Assembly (NCBI RefSeq): GCF_900163565.1
Contig: NZ_FUHU01000035.1
Location: 1 to 64,000 of the forward strand
Source of the DNA: Agrococcus casei LMG 22410
GTDB lineage: Bacteria > Actinomycetota > Actinomycetes > Actinomycetales > Microbacteriaceae
Reading direction: 5' to 3'
DNA: 64,000 nucleotides
Every line of letters begins with the position of its first letter. Position 1 is the stretch's first letter. A program made the position numbers and the translations under genes. The notes beneath the pieces were generated by a model. It was given only the letters and a program-made list of their open reading frames with translations, searched no databases and was not told the DNA's origin. Shown here piece after piece: positions 1-10,700 of the stretch.

Positions 1-652
1 CGCAACCGCGGCCTGATCCACAAAGAGACCGTCTACAAAACTTGACACAGCCCAGATAGTGCGCCGAAGAGCCAGTCTCGCCGACGGTCCCCGCCGGCAT
101 AGTTGCATCGGGCGTCACTGTCCAATCAATGGACTGGCGTGCTTCCTGGACCACCAAAGGCGCGAACTCGGTCAGGGTGACCGCCTTGTACCTTTCGGGA
201 GTTGCGCCACCGGCCGGACTGACTGGCGCAGAAGGATCATTGACCTGTGCTTCAGCGCTGAGCTGCGATCCGTCAGCAGCCGTTATTGTGAACGTCTTTG
301 AGACGTCGGTCAGGTCGTAAAGAGTGCCGACCACGACACGGAAATTGGCCATGCCATTTCCGCTCCACCCATCAACTCCAACGCCACCAGCCCAGCCGTC
401 GATTGCAATATCCACTTCATCGACGCCGTCGTCATTGAAGTCCAGATCTTTCTCGTCGCGGGAGACGTTGCCTTCGCCGGGCTTCAAATAGGACGTAGTT
501 GTGTAACTCACGGTGTCGATGGGGCTTTCACAGACGACATCCGTAGGGTTTTCGGGCACCGCGGCAACCGCAGGCGATGCAACTGCCGCCTGCATGAGCA
601 ACAGGCCAGCCAAGCCTGCGGTAGACAGGATCGGGATTGTTTTCGATTTCAT
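1..652 (-). CDS. secreted protein of unknown function, 3' end outside window
   Basis: The minus-strand frame opens with ATG at 652 and stays open to position 1, giving at least 217 residues. The N-terminus is a clear signal peptide (MKSKTIPILSTAGLAGLLLM, then an Ala-rich stretch ending AVAAVP). The mature part is acidic, with a DLDFNDDGVDEVDIAIDGW segment resembling calcium-binding Asp-rich loops, and Gly/Trp-rich stretches. No family is recognised. The last 20 or so residues (LGCVKFCRRSLCGSGRGC) are Cys/Arg-rich and unlike the rest. The DNA encoding them may be an insertion-sequence end, so the gene could be interrupted near position 52. It belongs to a run of minus-strand surface-protein genes. 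Confidence 0.6.
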   Translation of the reverse strand, partial: MKSKTIPILSTAGLAGLLLMQAAVASPAVAAVPENPTDVVCESPIDTVSYTTTSYLKPGEGNVSRDEKDLDFNDDGVDEVDIAIDGWAGGVGVDGWSGNGMANFRVVVGTLYDLTDVSKTFTITAADGSQLSAEAQVNDPSAPVSPAGGATPERYKAVTLTEFAPLVVQEARQSIDWTVTPDATMPAGTVGETGSSAHYLGCVKFCRRSLCGSGRGC

Positions 653-968
653 TCAGGGCCCCAGGAGGGGACGGTACTGCGGGTGTGCGGGGTTCGAACA
701 GCTTGAACTGTCCTCAAAAGACACTAGTGTATTTTTCGCAAAAGCCATACGCGATCCGCGGCGTCCGCCTGGGCAGATGCACTGCACTTCAACTGACCAG
801 CCTCGGACGCCATCACTATTGAACCAGCCAGTATTTGAACAGACATCAATCAAGCAAGTGCCCGCGAAGCCAGTGTCAAAAGGTGGAACGCACGAGCTTA
901 GGTTCACCCTCGACTCGCGCGTTCGCCCTGTTCAGCCTCAGCTGCGAGCGTTATGGCGACATACGCTC
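653..968. other. intergenic stretch without a supported gene
   Basis: This 316-bp stretch separates the decayed LPDTSG gene from the secreted-protein gene. No reading frame here looks coding on either strand. It must contain the promoter of the minus-strand gene starting at 652. The only structures I see are a 10-bp palindrome ACACTAGTGT at 721-730 and a GGGCCC just upstream of the ATG. No convincing Shine-Dalgarno sequence precedes that ATG. Confidence 0.4.
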
Positions 969-1626
969 AACGATGCTGCAGCACCACGACCATGACGCCC
1001 GCTGCCAGCATCAACATGATGATCGCTGGGCCTCCACTAGTGTCCGGTAGATCGGTGTCGAGATCGCCTGACAGATGAGCCAGCCCCGGAGACACCGGAT
1101 CTGTCGGGCAGTCAAGTTCGGTCGTGTCCGTGTGGGTGATCTTCACCGTAGCGGGAATCGGTTGTCGTCACGGTCGTCGCGGTGTATCGGACCGGCGTGG
1201 GGCCGCCCTCGAAACCTTCGTAGGGCGTGGAGGAAATGTTGCCCTCCTCGTCCACCGGCCACATGCCCTCGCCAAGATCCGCTACAGGCTCCAGCGCCGA
1301 CTCAAGGGCCTTCGGTTTCCAGCTGCCGGTTCGTACCGTCTATAGCGGGGGAAGGAGCCGTCACCGAAGTGCCCTGCTTTCCCGTGCTGGCGACATCTGA
1401 GACATCCGGGAAGTTCACGGCCATCGCGGGAAGGGTCGTCGGGTTACGGCCAGCGTCGCACGCGTTGTGCCAGGTTGTCCTGAAGCGTTCCTCGGGGTAC
1501 AGATGACGCTGCCATCGCCCTCAACCCAGCAAATTCCTTCACCAGGAACCGTGACGGATGACGCACACGCGTCAGCACCTCAATCAATGTGCCATCGATC
1601 AGTTTTTGCTCGAAACCTTGGATCAT
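969..1626 (-). pseudogene. decayed C-terminal part of a sortase-anchored surface protein
   Basis: Reading the minus strand in changing frames gives a coherent protein remnant ending in a sortase signal: LPDTSG, a hydrophobic segment (AIIMLMLAAGVMVVVL) and a basic tail QHR, with stop TGA at 969-971. Upstream pieces read ADACASSVTVPGEGICWVEG, then TLPAMAVNFPDVSDVASTG, then GEGMWPVDEEGNISSTPYEG, then PIPATVKITHTDTTELDCP. They lie in different frames with apparent shifts near 1160, 1335, 1470 and 1585. No start codon or signal peptide remains. The fragment lies directly behind the terminator of the giant LPETG gene, so it is probably the relic of a neighbouring surface protein. Sequencing errors could explain one shift but hardly four. 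Confidence 0.65.
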
Positions 1627-1657
1627 TCAGCCGGCGCCGTTTCTTGATGCCGCAGAC

Positions 1658-1702
1658 AGCAGAAGACCCCGCCAGAACCTTCGTCCGTCGGGGCCTTCTG
1701 CT
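1658..1702 (-). terminator. hairpin terminator of the giant surface-protein gene
   Basis: Two 14-nt arms (AGCAGAAGACCCCG at 1658-1671 and CGGGGCCTTCTGCT at 1689-1702) pair with one G-T wobble around a 17-nt loop. The hairpin begins about 10 bases past the stop of the minus-strand gene that ends at 1713. There is no clear T-run on the minus side. Confidence 0.65.
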
Positions 1703-1712
1703 ATCTCTCGTC

Positions 1713-4700
1713 CTACTGCACGACACCGTCGCGAGTCCTGCGGCTCAGCAACACGGTTGCCCCAAGGGCAGCCAGGACCAGCGCGAGAAGGGCAATGTAG
1801 TAGCCCGAAACGTTCATGCCCGTTTCTGGCAATCCCGTTCCCGGATCCTCCGGGGTCGGGACACTGACCTTTGTGGAGTCGTCGTAGCTCGGGGGCTCCA
1901 TGCCTTCCGGCGGAGTTCCCGTCACCGACGCATGGTTCGCAATCGTGTCGAGCTCCAAGTCGGCGGCAGTGAGCTGGTAGGTCGCCGTCGCGGTCGCTGT
2001 CTCATCTGGGAGCAGCACACCCGGGCGTTCTGCGTTGGGCCACAGCCACGTGATCTGCGACAGGCCCTCCATCTGGTCATCGATCGCAACATCGGTCAGC
2101 GTTACATTGCCAATGTTCTTGACTTCAAAGGAGTAGGTTATCGTGTCACCGACTTCGCCGATTGCACCCTTCTCCATTGCTCCGGTCTTCTCCATCCAGA
2201 TTCCTGTCTCACGAGGAACCTCTGTGGTTGTCTCGTCCGGGGGAACCAGCGTCGGCGGGTTCTCACAGTCGGGGCACGGAGCCGGCGGCTGAGCGGTTCC
2301 AGTCGCACTGTTCGTCACCCCACCGGCGTCGATGTCACTCTGCTGGAGCGCGTATGTCGCCGTCGCAGTCGCGACCTCTCCAGGCAACAGGACTCCAGGG
2401 TTGTCGGCATCCGGCCACTCGTAGATGATCTCCGACAGGCCAGGCAGCTCGTCGATCACAGCAACATCCGTGAGCGTCGTGTTGCCCGCGTTCTCGAGCT
2501 TGAAGCCGTAGTCGATGACCTCGCCGACCTCGCCATTGCCGTTGTACGAGGAGGTCTTCTCAAACAGCAGTTCACTGTTCTGCTCGAGAGGGGTCTCGTT
2601 CTCAGTTGGAGTTTCGGGATCCTCGCCGTACGGGGGTACACCCGTCGCCGTCGCGGCATTCTCCACAACGCCGCCATCGATGTCACTCTGTGTCACGACG
2701 TACGTCGCCGTCGCCGCAACTGACTCACCCGGTGCGAGCACCCCTGCTTCGCCGGGCCACGTGTACTCGAGCTCGCTGAGTCCTTCCATTGGGTCGTCGA
2801 TGACGACATCCGAAAGGGTCAGCGTGCCGTCGTTGGTGACCACGAGCGTGTAGGTGATGACGTCGCCTACAGCAGCAGCGCCATCCGAATCAACCTCGCT
2901 GCTCTTCTCAAGCACCAGCGAACTGTAGCCGGGAGTCGGTGTCGTCACCTTGTCGTCGTCTTCAACAGGGTCTTCCGGACCAGGCACGTCGCCTGTCACG
3001 ACGACGGTGTTCTCCACCTCACCGCGGTCGAGGTCAGCCTGTGTCAGTGTGTAGACCGCTGTAGCCGTCACGCTCTCGCCAGGGGCCAGCACGCCAGCCT
3101 CACCAGGCCAGTTGTACTGAATCTCGCCCAGACCCTCGAGGGAATCCTCAAGCGTCACGTTCGACAGCGTCACGGTGCCGGTGTTGGTCGCGGTGAAATC
3201 ATAGACGATCTCATCGCCTACGAGTCCTCCGTCCTGCACCGAAGCCGACTTCTCTACATCGATTGCACCGACACTGTCGGTGCCGACCGTTGCGGTGTCC
3301 TCATCCGTGACGTCGCCGCCCAGCGGAGGCACCGCGGATGCGGTGGCCACGTTCTCGCGAACGCCGTTGTCGACATCCTGCTGCGTGAGTGTGTACTCAG
3401 CAGTCGCGGTGACGGACTCACCAGGAGCCAGCACACCGGTCTCGCCGGGCCAGTCGCCGTAGACGATCTCGCTCATGCCGACCAGCGGGTCGCTGATCGC
3501 GACATCGCTGAGCGTCACGTCGCCGTCGTTGACGACTTCGAACGTGTACTGGACGAGGTCGCCCGCAACACCGGACTGTCCCTCAGCCAGAAGGCCGAGC
3601 TTCGCCAGTCCGATCGAGGGGCTCTGAGGAACCTCGACGATCTCGGTGTCCTCGGGGACTACAGGGTCGCCATCGTTCGGCGGCGTGCCGGTCGCGGTCG
3701 CGCCGTTCTCGACGAGCCCCGCATCGATATCCGCCTGTGTGATCACGTACTCAGCGGTCGCCGTGACCCGCTCGCCCGGAGCAAGCTGTCCTTCGACAGC
3801 AGCCTCAGACCAGTCGTAGACGAGTTCCGAGAGTCCCTGCTTGGGGTCATCGATCGTCACGTCCTGCAGGGTGACGTTGCCGTCATTCACTGCCTCGAAC
3901 GTGTAGGTGATCGTCTCGCCAACCGCAGGCACCGCATCCGTCGAAGACGACTTCGCGAGGGTCATCGAAGGCGCCTGCACAATGGTCACGGTCGCATCGT
4001 CCTCGTCGTCGATCGGACCGATCGGTGAGGTTCCGCTGCCCGTAGCCGTGTTGTCGACTCGGCCTGCATCGATGTCTGCCTGCGTCAACGTGTGCACTGC
4101 TGTGACAGCGACAATCTCGCCCGGTGCCAGAACGCCTTCAGCAGACGCCGTGCTCCAGTCGTAGGTCAGCTCATCAGCCTCGAACATCGGGTCGCTCACC
4201 GACACGTCGTTCAGCGTCACGTTGCCGTCGTTGGTCACGACAATCGTGTATGCGACCGCTTCACCGACGGCGCCAGTCGAACCCTCTGGGAGTTCGGCTG
4301 TCTTGACCGTCGAAATGCTCGGCAACTGCGGCAGCGGGTAGACAACCTCGTCCGGCGACTCGACCGGCTCTTCGTTGTCAGGCACGCCTGACGCCACGGC
4401 TGCGTTCACGATCTCACCAGCGTCGATGTGCGCCTGCGTCACGGTGAGCTGTGCAGTCGCAATGACCGTCTCTCCAGGAGCAAGCTCACCCTCAACGGCC
4501 GCAGTGGACCAGTCCACAGCGGGTGCCGACAGGCCTTCAAGCCCATCGACGATGCTGATCTGACGCAGTGTCACCGTGCCGGCGTTGGTGATCTCGAACT
4601 CGTAGTCGAGTGTCTGGCCGACCTGAGTTGGTTCAGTCACCGTCGTCTTGTCAAGCTCGATCAGCGGTGTGCCCTCAAGGGCGACATTCGCGTCGTCATC

Positions 4701-7700
4701 GTCGGTGGTCGGGTTGCCGAGGAGGTCCTCGGCGTCGATCGTTGCCGTGTTCTCCACGAGACCGGCATCAACGTCTGCCTGCGTCAGCGTGTACTCAGCG
4801 GTTGCGGTGACGCTCTCACCGGGGGCCAGCTGCCCCTCGGTCGCGGCGGTCGACCAGTCGATGGTCGGCTCGCTGAGACCGTCGAGCGGATCGCTGAGCA
4901 CGAGATCGGTCAGAGTGCGAGTTCCCTCGTTGACGATCACGAATACATACGAGACCGTCTCGCCCGCAACCGTCGCGGGGCCGTTCTCAGCAGCAGCGGT
5001 CTTGTCGATCGAGATCGCCAGCGTGCCGGGCGTCTCAATGCGCTCGTTCGTCGGGGTCTCAATCGGGTCGCCCTGCGGCGGCTGACCGGTTGCGGTGGCC
5101 TCGTTGGCGACGAAGCCTGCGTCGACATCCGCCTGCGTCAGGGTGTACGTGGCGGTCGCCTCGACCTGTTCTCCCGGTGCGAGCACGCGCTCGGCATTCG
5201 GCCAGTTGCCGTAGACCAGATCCGACAGACCTTCCATGTCATCTGTCACGTTGACATCGCGAAGGGTCACGTCACCGGTGTTCGTCACGACGAACGTGTA
5301 GGTGACCTCGTCGCCTGCCTGACCGACTGCGCCGTCTGCGAGCTCCGCGGACTTGTCGATACCGATGGCAGGAGTCGTCTCGATCGGAACTTCCTCTTCG
5401 ACCGTCGGCTGCTCGGGCTCGCCTGTCGGCGGAACGCCGTTGCCGGTTGCCGAGTTGGTGACGCCACCGGCGTCCACGTCAGCCTGAGTGATCGTGTAGG
5501 TCGCGGTGGCGGTCACGATCTCACCCGGTGCGAGCACTCCCGCGTCGCCCGGCCACGTGTACTCAAGGTCGGAGAGCCCAGTCATCGGGTCGCTGATCGC
5601 GACGTCGACGAGTGTGACGTTTCCGGTGTTCTCGAGTTCGAATGCGTAGGTGACGACCTCGCCGACTGCGGGGCTGTGCACGTTCGCTGTCTTCGCAATG
5701 CGCATTTCCGGCGAAGAACCAAGAGGATCGGTCACCGAAGACTCGTCTTCGACTTCCTCACCGCCAGGTGTCGTGCCGACGACAGTTGCGTCATTGGTGA
5801 TCGAACCGCTGTCGACATCCGCCTGGCTCAGCGTGTAGGTCGCGGTGGCACGCACCTGGTCACCAGGAGCAAGAGTGCCCTCAGCACCGGGCCAGGTTGC
5901 GTAGACGATCTCACTCAGACCGTCGAGCGCATCCGTCAGCTCGATATCCGTGAGCGTGACGTTGCCATCGTTGACCACGACGAACTCGTAGTCGACTGTG
6001 TCGCCTGCGTTCGCACCCTCAACAGCAGAGGTCTTGTCGAGCGTGATCGTCGGCGTCTGTGTGAACGGCACCCTGTCGGTGCTTGTGCTCTCCACATCGT
6101 CACCCGACGGCGGCGTGCCGACTGCGGAGGCCGTGTTGTCGATCTGACCTGCGTCGACGTGCGCCTGCGTGACCGTCAGTGTGGCGGTTGCCGACACTGA
6201 CTCGTTCGGCAGCAGCACGCCTTCTGCAGCGGGCCATGCACCGTACGTGAGCTCCGAGAGGCCTTCGAGGGCATCCGAAGCAGCCACATCGCGCAGCGTC
6301 ACGCCACCCGTGTTCGTGACCACGAAGGTGTACTTGACGGTGTCACCGACTACATACGTGCCAGCCTCGTGCGACTTGGCGATGTCGATGCCGCCGGTCG
6401 CACCGAGGGGCTGCGTGTGGTCGTCGGTGTCTGAGACGTCGCCGTTCGACTGCGTCGTGCCGGTTGTCTCAGCACTGTTGTCGACCTGTCCGGCATCGGC
6501 ATCAGCCTGCGTGACCGAGTAATTCGCAGTCGCAGTGACCGATTCACCAGGCGCAAGAACACCGGTGTCTGCAGGCCATGCGCCGAATTCGATTGCGCTC
6601 AGTCCTTCGAGCTCATCGCTCAACTCGACATCCGTGATCGTCACGGTGCCTTCGTTCGTGATCGTGAAGGTGTAGTCGATGACGTCGCCAGCGACACCTT
6701 CGCCCGAGAGCTCTCCACTCTTGTCGAGGGTCAGGAGGGGCGTGCCGACAATGTCGACGATCGCTCCATCAGGGCTCTCGACCGGTTCGTCATTCGGAGG
6801 GGTGCCGGATGCGGTGGCCTCGTTCACGACCCCGTTCGCGTCGAGGTCAGCCTGTGTGAGCGTCCACGTTGCAGTTGCCTGAACCGTCTCGTTCGGCGCC
6901 AGTGTTCCAGGCTCGCCCGGCCACTCGCCAAACTCCACACCCTGAGGGAACATCGGGTCGTCGATGGTCACATCCGTCAGGGAGACGTCGCCCGAGTTGC
7001 GCACGACGAGTGTGTACTCGACAGTGTCGCCCACGGCACCGGTGGCACCGTCGGACAGCGCCGCAGACTTCACCAGCTCGATCGCCGCATTCTGCGACAG
7101 CGGCACGTCTGCGTCCGCGGAGTCTGTGACGTCGCCGCCTCGCACTCCGGTTCCGGATGTGGCGGCCGTGTTCTCAACAGCGCCTCGGTTGACGTCAGCC
7201 TGCGTGACCGTGTAGGTCGCTGTTGCCGCAGCGCTCTGGCCGGGGCTGAGGGTTCCTGCGTCACCGGGCCAGTCGATCTGAAGCTCACTGAGTCCTTCGA
7301 GCGGGTCGTCGATCGCGACGTCCGTCAGCGTGACGTTTCCGGTGTTCGTCACCGTCAGCGTGTATGTGATCGTGTTTCCAGCGACGCCCTCACCTGACAG
7401 GCTCGGAGTCTTCGTCAGCTCAATGGCCGGCGATGCCGGAAGTTCAACCGTGGCGTCGTCTTGGTCTTCGACCGGCTGATTCTGCAGCGTGATGCCGGCG
7501 ACGGTCGCGGTGTTGTCGACCGCACCCCGGTTCACATCGGCCTGCGTCAGCTCGTAGGTCGCAGTTCCGACGACAGTATCGCCGGGTGCCAGCGTGCCTT
7601 CTTCGTCAGGGATCGGCCACTCACCGAAGGTGACCGCGCTCAGGCCCTCAAGCGGGTCGGCGAGGTAGACACTGGTGATGGTGACCGGGCCGTCGTTGGT

Positions 7701-10700
7701 GACCGTGAACGTGTAGTTGATCAGATCGCCAGCTGCTGCTCCGCTCGCGAGCTCACCCTCCTTGACGAGGCTGATCGATCCGTCGGCATCCAGCGGCAGC
7801 GTGTGGCTGTCGGTGTCGTCGGTCTCTGCGCCGTCAGGCGTCGTGCCAACGGCAGTCGCGGTGTTGTCGACGCCACCAGCGTCGACATCAGCCTGCGTTA
7901 GGGTGCGAGTCGCCGTGAAGGTGACCGACTCGCCCGGAGCGAGCACGCCGTCTTCTCCAGGCCATTCGCCTGCAGCAGGTGTGCTGAGTCCCGGAAGGGC
8001 ATCCGTGATAGTCACACCGGTCAGTGTCGTGTTGCCGTCGTTCGTGACGACAAAGGTGTATTCCGAGCCGTCGTCAGCGACGCCGATGGCGTCGTCAGCG
8101 AGCTGCCCGGTCTTCTCGAGCACGAGCGAGGAGGTCTGCGGCATGAGCACGCGATCGCGGTCAGTCGTCGTGGGCGACTCTCCCGTGGGCGGGTTGCCAG
8201 TGGCTGAAGCAGTGTTGTCGACAAAGCCAGCGTCGATTTCAGCCTGGGTCAGCGAGTGCTGACCGACGCCGGTTGCGCTCTGGCCGGGAGCCAGGGTTCC
8301 CGCTGCGCCAGGCCAGGTCATGGTCGCGTCGCCGTCGAGCTGGTCATCACTGATGACGACGTCGGTGAGCGTCACGTTGCCGTTGTTGGTGACCGTGAAC
8401 GAATAGTCGATGACGTCGCCAGCGACGTGCATGTCACTGTCGGCAAGGTCACCCGTCTTGTCGAGCACCAGTGAAGGAGTCGAGACGATGGGCACGATCT
8501 CGCGGTCTTCATCTGTAGTCGGCGGGCCGTCGGGGGGCGTGCCGGTGACGGATGCCGTGTTCACGACGCTTCCCGCGTCCTGCTGCTGCTGGGTCACCGA
8601 CCAGGTCGCTGTCGCTGTCGCGACATCTCCTGGGGCGAGCACACCGGCTTCGCCGGGCCAGGTGTAGGCGATTTCGGCCGCTGCGAACGCAGGGTCTTCA
8701 ATGACTACGCCAGAAAGCGTGACGTTGCCGTTGTTGGTCACCTCGAACTGGTAGGCGACGGTGTCGTCTGCGACGCCGGAGCCACCAAGCTCAAGGCTTC
8801 CGGTCTTCGCGATTTCGATTCCCGGAGTCGATTCGACCGGGACAGTGTAGGAGTCCTCGTCTTCGACGGGGGTGCCACTCGGAGGCGTGCCGGAGACGTA
8901 GGCGGTGTTGTCGAGACGTCCTGCGTCAACCTCGTCCTGCGTCAGCGCGTGTGCCGCAGTGAACTGCATGGACTCGCCGGGAAGCAGCACGCCAGGCTCA
9001 GCTGGCCACGAGCCGACGGGCTGGATGTCGGCATCGGCGAACAAGGGGTCGCTGACAGCGACGTCGGTCAGGGTCGTGTTGCCGTCGTTGACCACGACGA
9101 AGTCATAGGACACGGTGTCACCGGCAACGCCGGTGCCCGAGAGCGTTCCGCGCTTCTCGATGTCAATCGACGGGGTCTGCAGCACCTCGATGCGTGCGGT
9201 TCCTTCATCATCAACCTCGGAGCCGCTCGGCGGTGTGCCGAAGACCGTTGCAGTGTTGTCGACTCGGCCGGCGTCGGCTTCAGCCTGGGTCAGCGGTGCT
9301 GTCGCGGTTGCGGTGACGGTCTCGCCAGGAAGCAGCACGCCCGCAGCGCCAGGCCACGCGTACTCGAGCGCGGAGAGTCCGGCGTGGGGGTCTTCAATGC
9401 GGACGTCAGTGAGCGTCACGTTGCCCGTGTTGCGAGCACTGAAGGTGTACTCGATGGGGTCGCCGGCCTTGCCGTCTTCAAGCTCCCCGCGCTTCACCAG
9501 CTCGAGCGCCGCGGCGCTCTCGATCGGGTGGCGTGCGTTGCCGTCGCTGGTGACCGTGTGGTCAGCCGCGTCGATTCCCGAGGTCTGGGCGTTCTCGTTG
9601 AGCACTTCGCCAGCGTCGACATCTTCTTGTGTCAGCGTGTATGTCGCAGTCGCGCGCACCGTTTCATTCGGGGCGAGCGTGCCGTCTTCGGTGGCGGTAT
9701 TGCTCGACGTCGACCAGTCGACGTCGAGGCCCTCGAGCCCCTGCATGTCGTCTGTGAGTGCAACGTTCGCAAGGGTGCTCGTGCCACTGTTGCGGATCAC
9801 GAAGGAGTAGTCGAGGGTGTCGCCCGCGCGACCGGTGTAGTCAGCGCCGGGTGCGACACGCTTGTCGAGGTCGATCGTCGAGACCTGCACCTCTGATGAA
9901 GCGGTCTTCTCTCGAAGCTCTATGCCGCCGCCGCCGACAGCGGTCACTGTTGCCGTGTTGATGTAGCCGACGTCTGTTGGTGGCCCTTCACACGTGTAGA
10001 TGTGCTCAGCACCAGCGGCCAGGTTGTCGAGGACGATGTCACAGGCAGGGGCGAGAGGGTCGCTCACGCGGACGTTGGTGAGATCCGTAGAACCAGGGTT
10101 GCGGACCACAATCGTGAACGACGGCTGCTCGCCCGGCAGAATCTGCTCGACGGCAACGCCGGTCTCGCCGTATCCCGTATGGTTCTTCTCGATCTCGACA
10201 TCTGCCACCGGCACCGCGAAGGCGGCTGCCTGCATGAGGTAAGAGTCACCACTGGTGCCGAACTGCAGCTGTGCCGAGGTGACACCGGCAACCACGTTGG
10301 GCATCTGAACATCGACGACATCGATACTGGTGTTGTAGAACGTGCCTGAACCGGTGTGGTAGCGCACGCCCGTAGGGGTGTGGCCGACGCCGATGTTGTT
10401 AGTGACCCCCTTGACGCCTGTCAGGGGCGTGAACCAGCCGCTTGCGCCAGGTCTGTACCTGGCGTAGTCACCATCGATCTGCGCGTCGCCTTCACCGATC
10501 GAGAAGCTGGCGTGCACTCCGGTGTCAGCCGCGAGGAAGCCCGAGAAGTCGACGGTGAGCGGGTTGTCGTTGGAAGCCAGACGCACGTGACCGTCGGTGA
10601 GGATCACGTTGCGAGCGACGCTCTGGCTGTTGCCCTGCACGTAGCTGCCGAAGTCGTAGACCACCGACATGGTCCAGCCGCCGAAGCAGCCGTGACCCTG

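Noticed and set aside
653-907. 84-codon minus-strand frame between the relic and the secreted protein
   Set aside because: No ribosome site, no family-like sequence, and it would end at the start codon of the next gene; I could not support it as coding.
1907-10205. Regularly spaced repeats that might suggest a CRISPR array
   Set aside because: The units are about 345 bp, all in frame, highly diverged at DNA level and encode protein domains; there are no short identical repeats with unique spacers.
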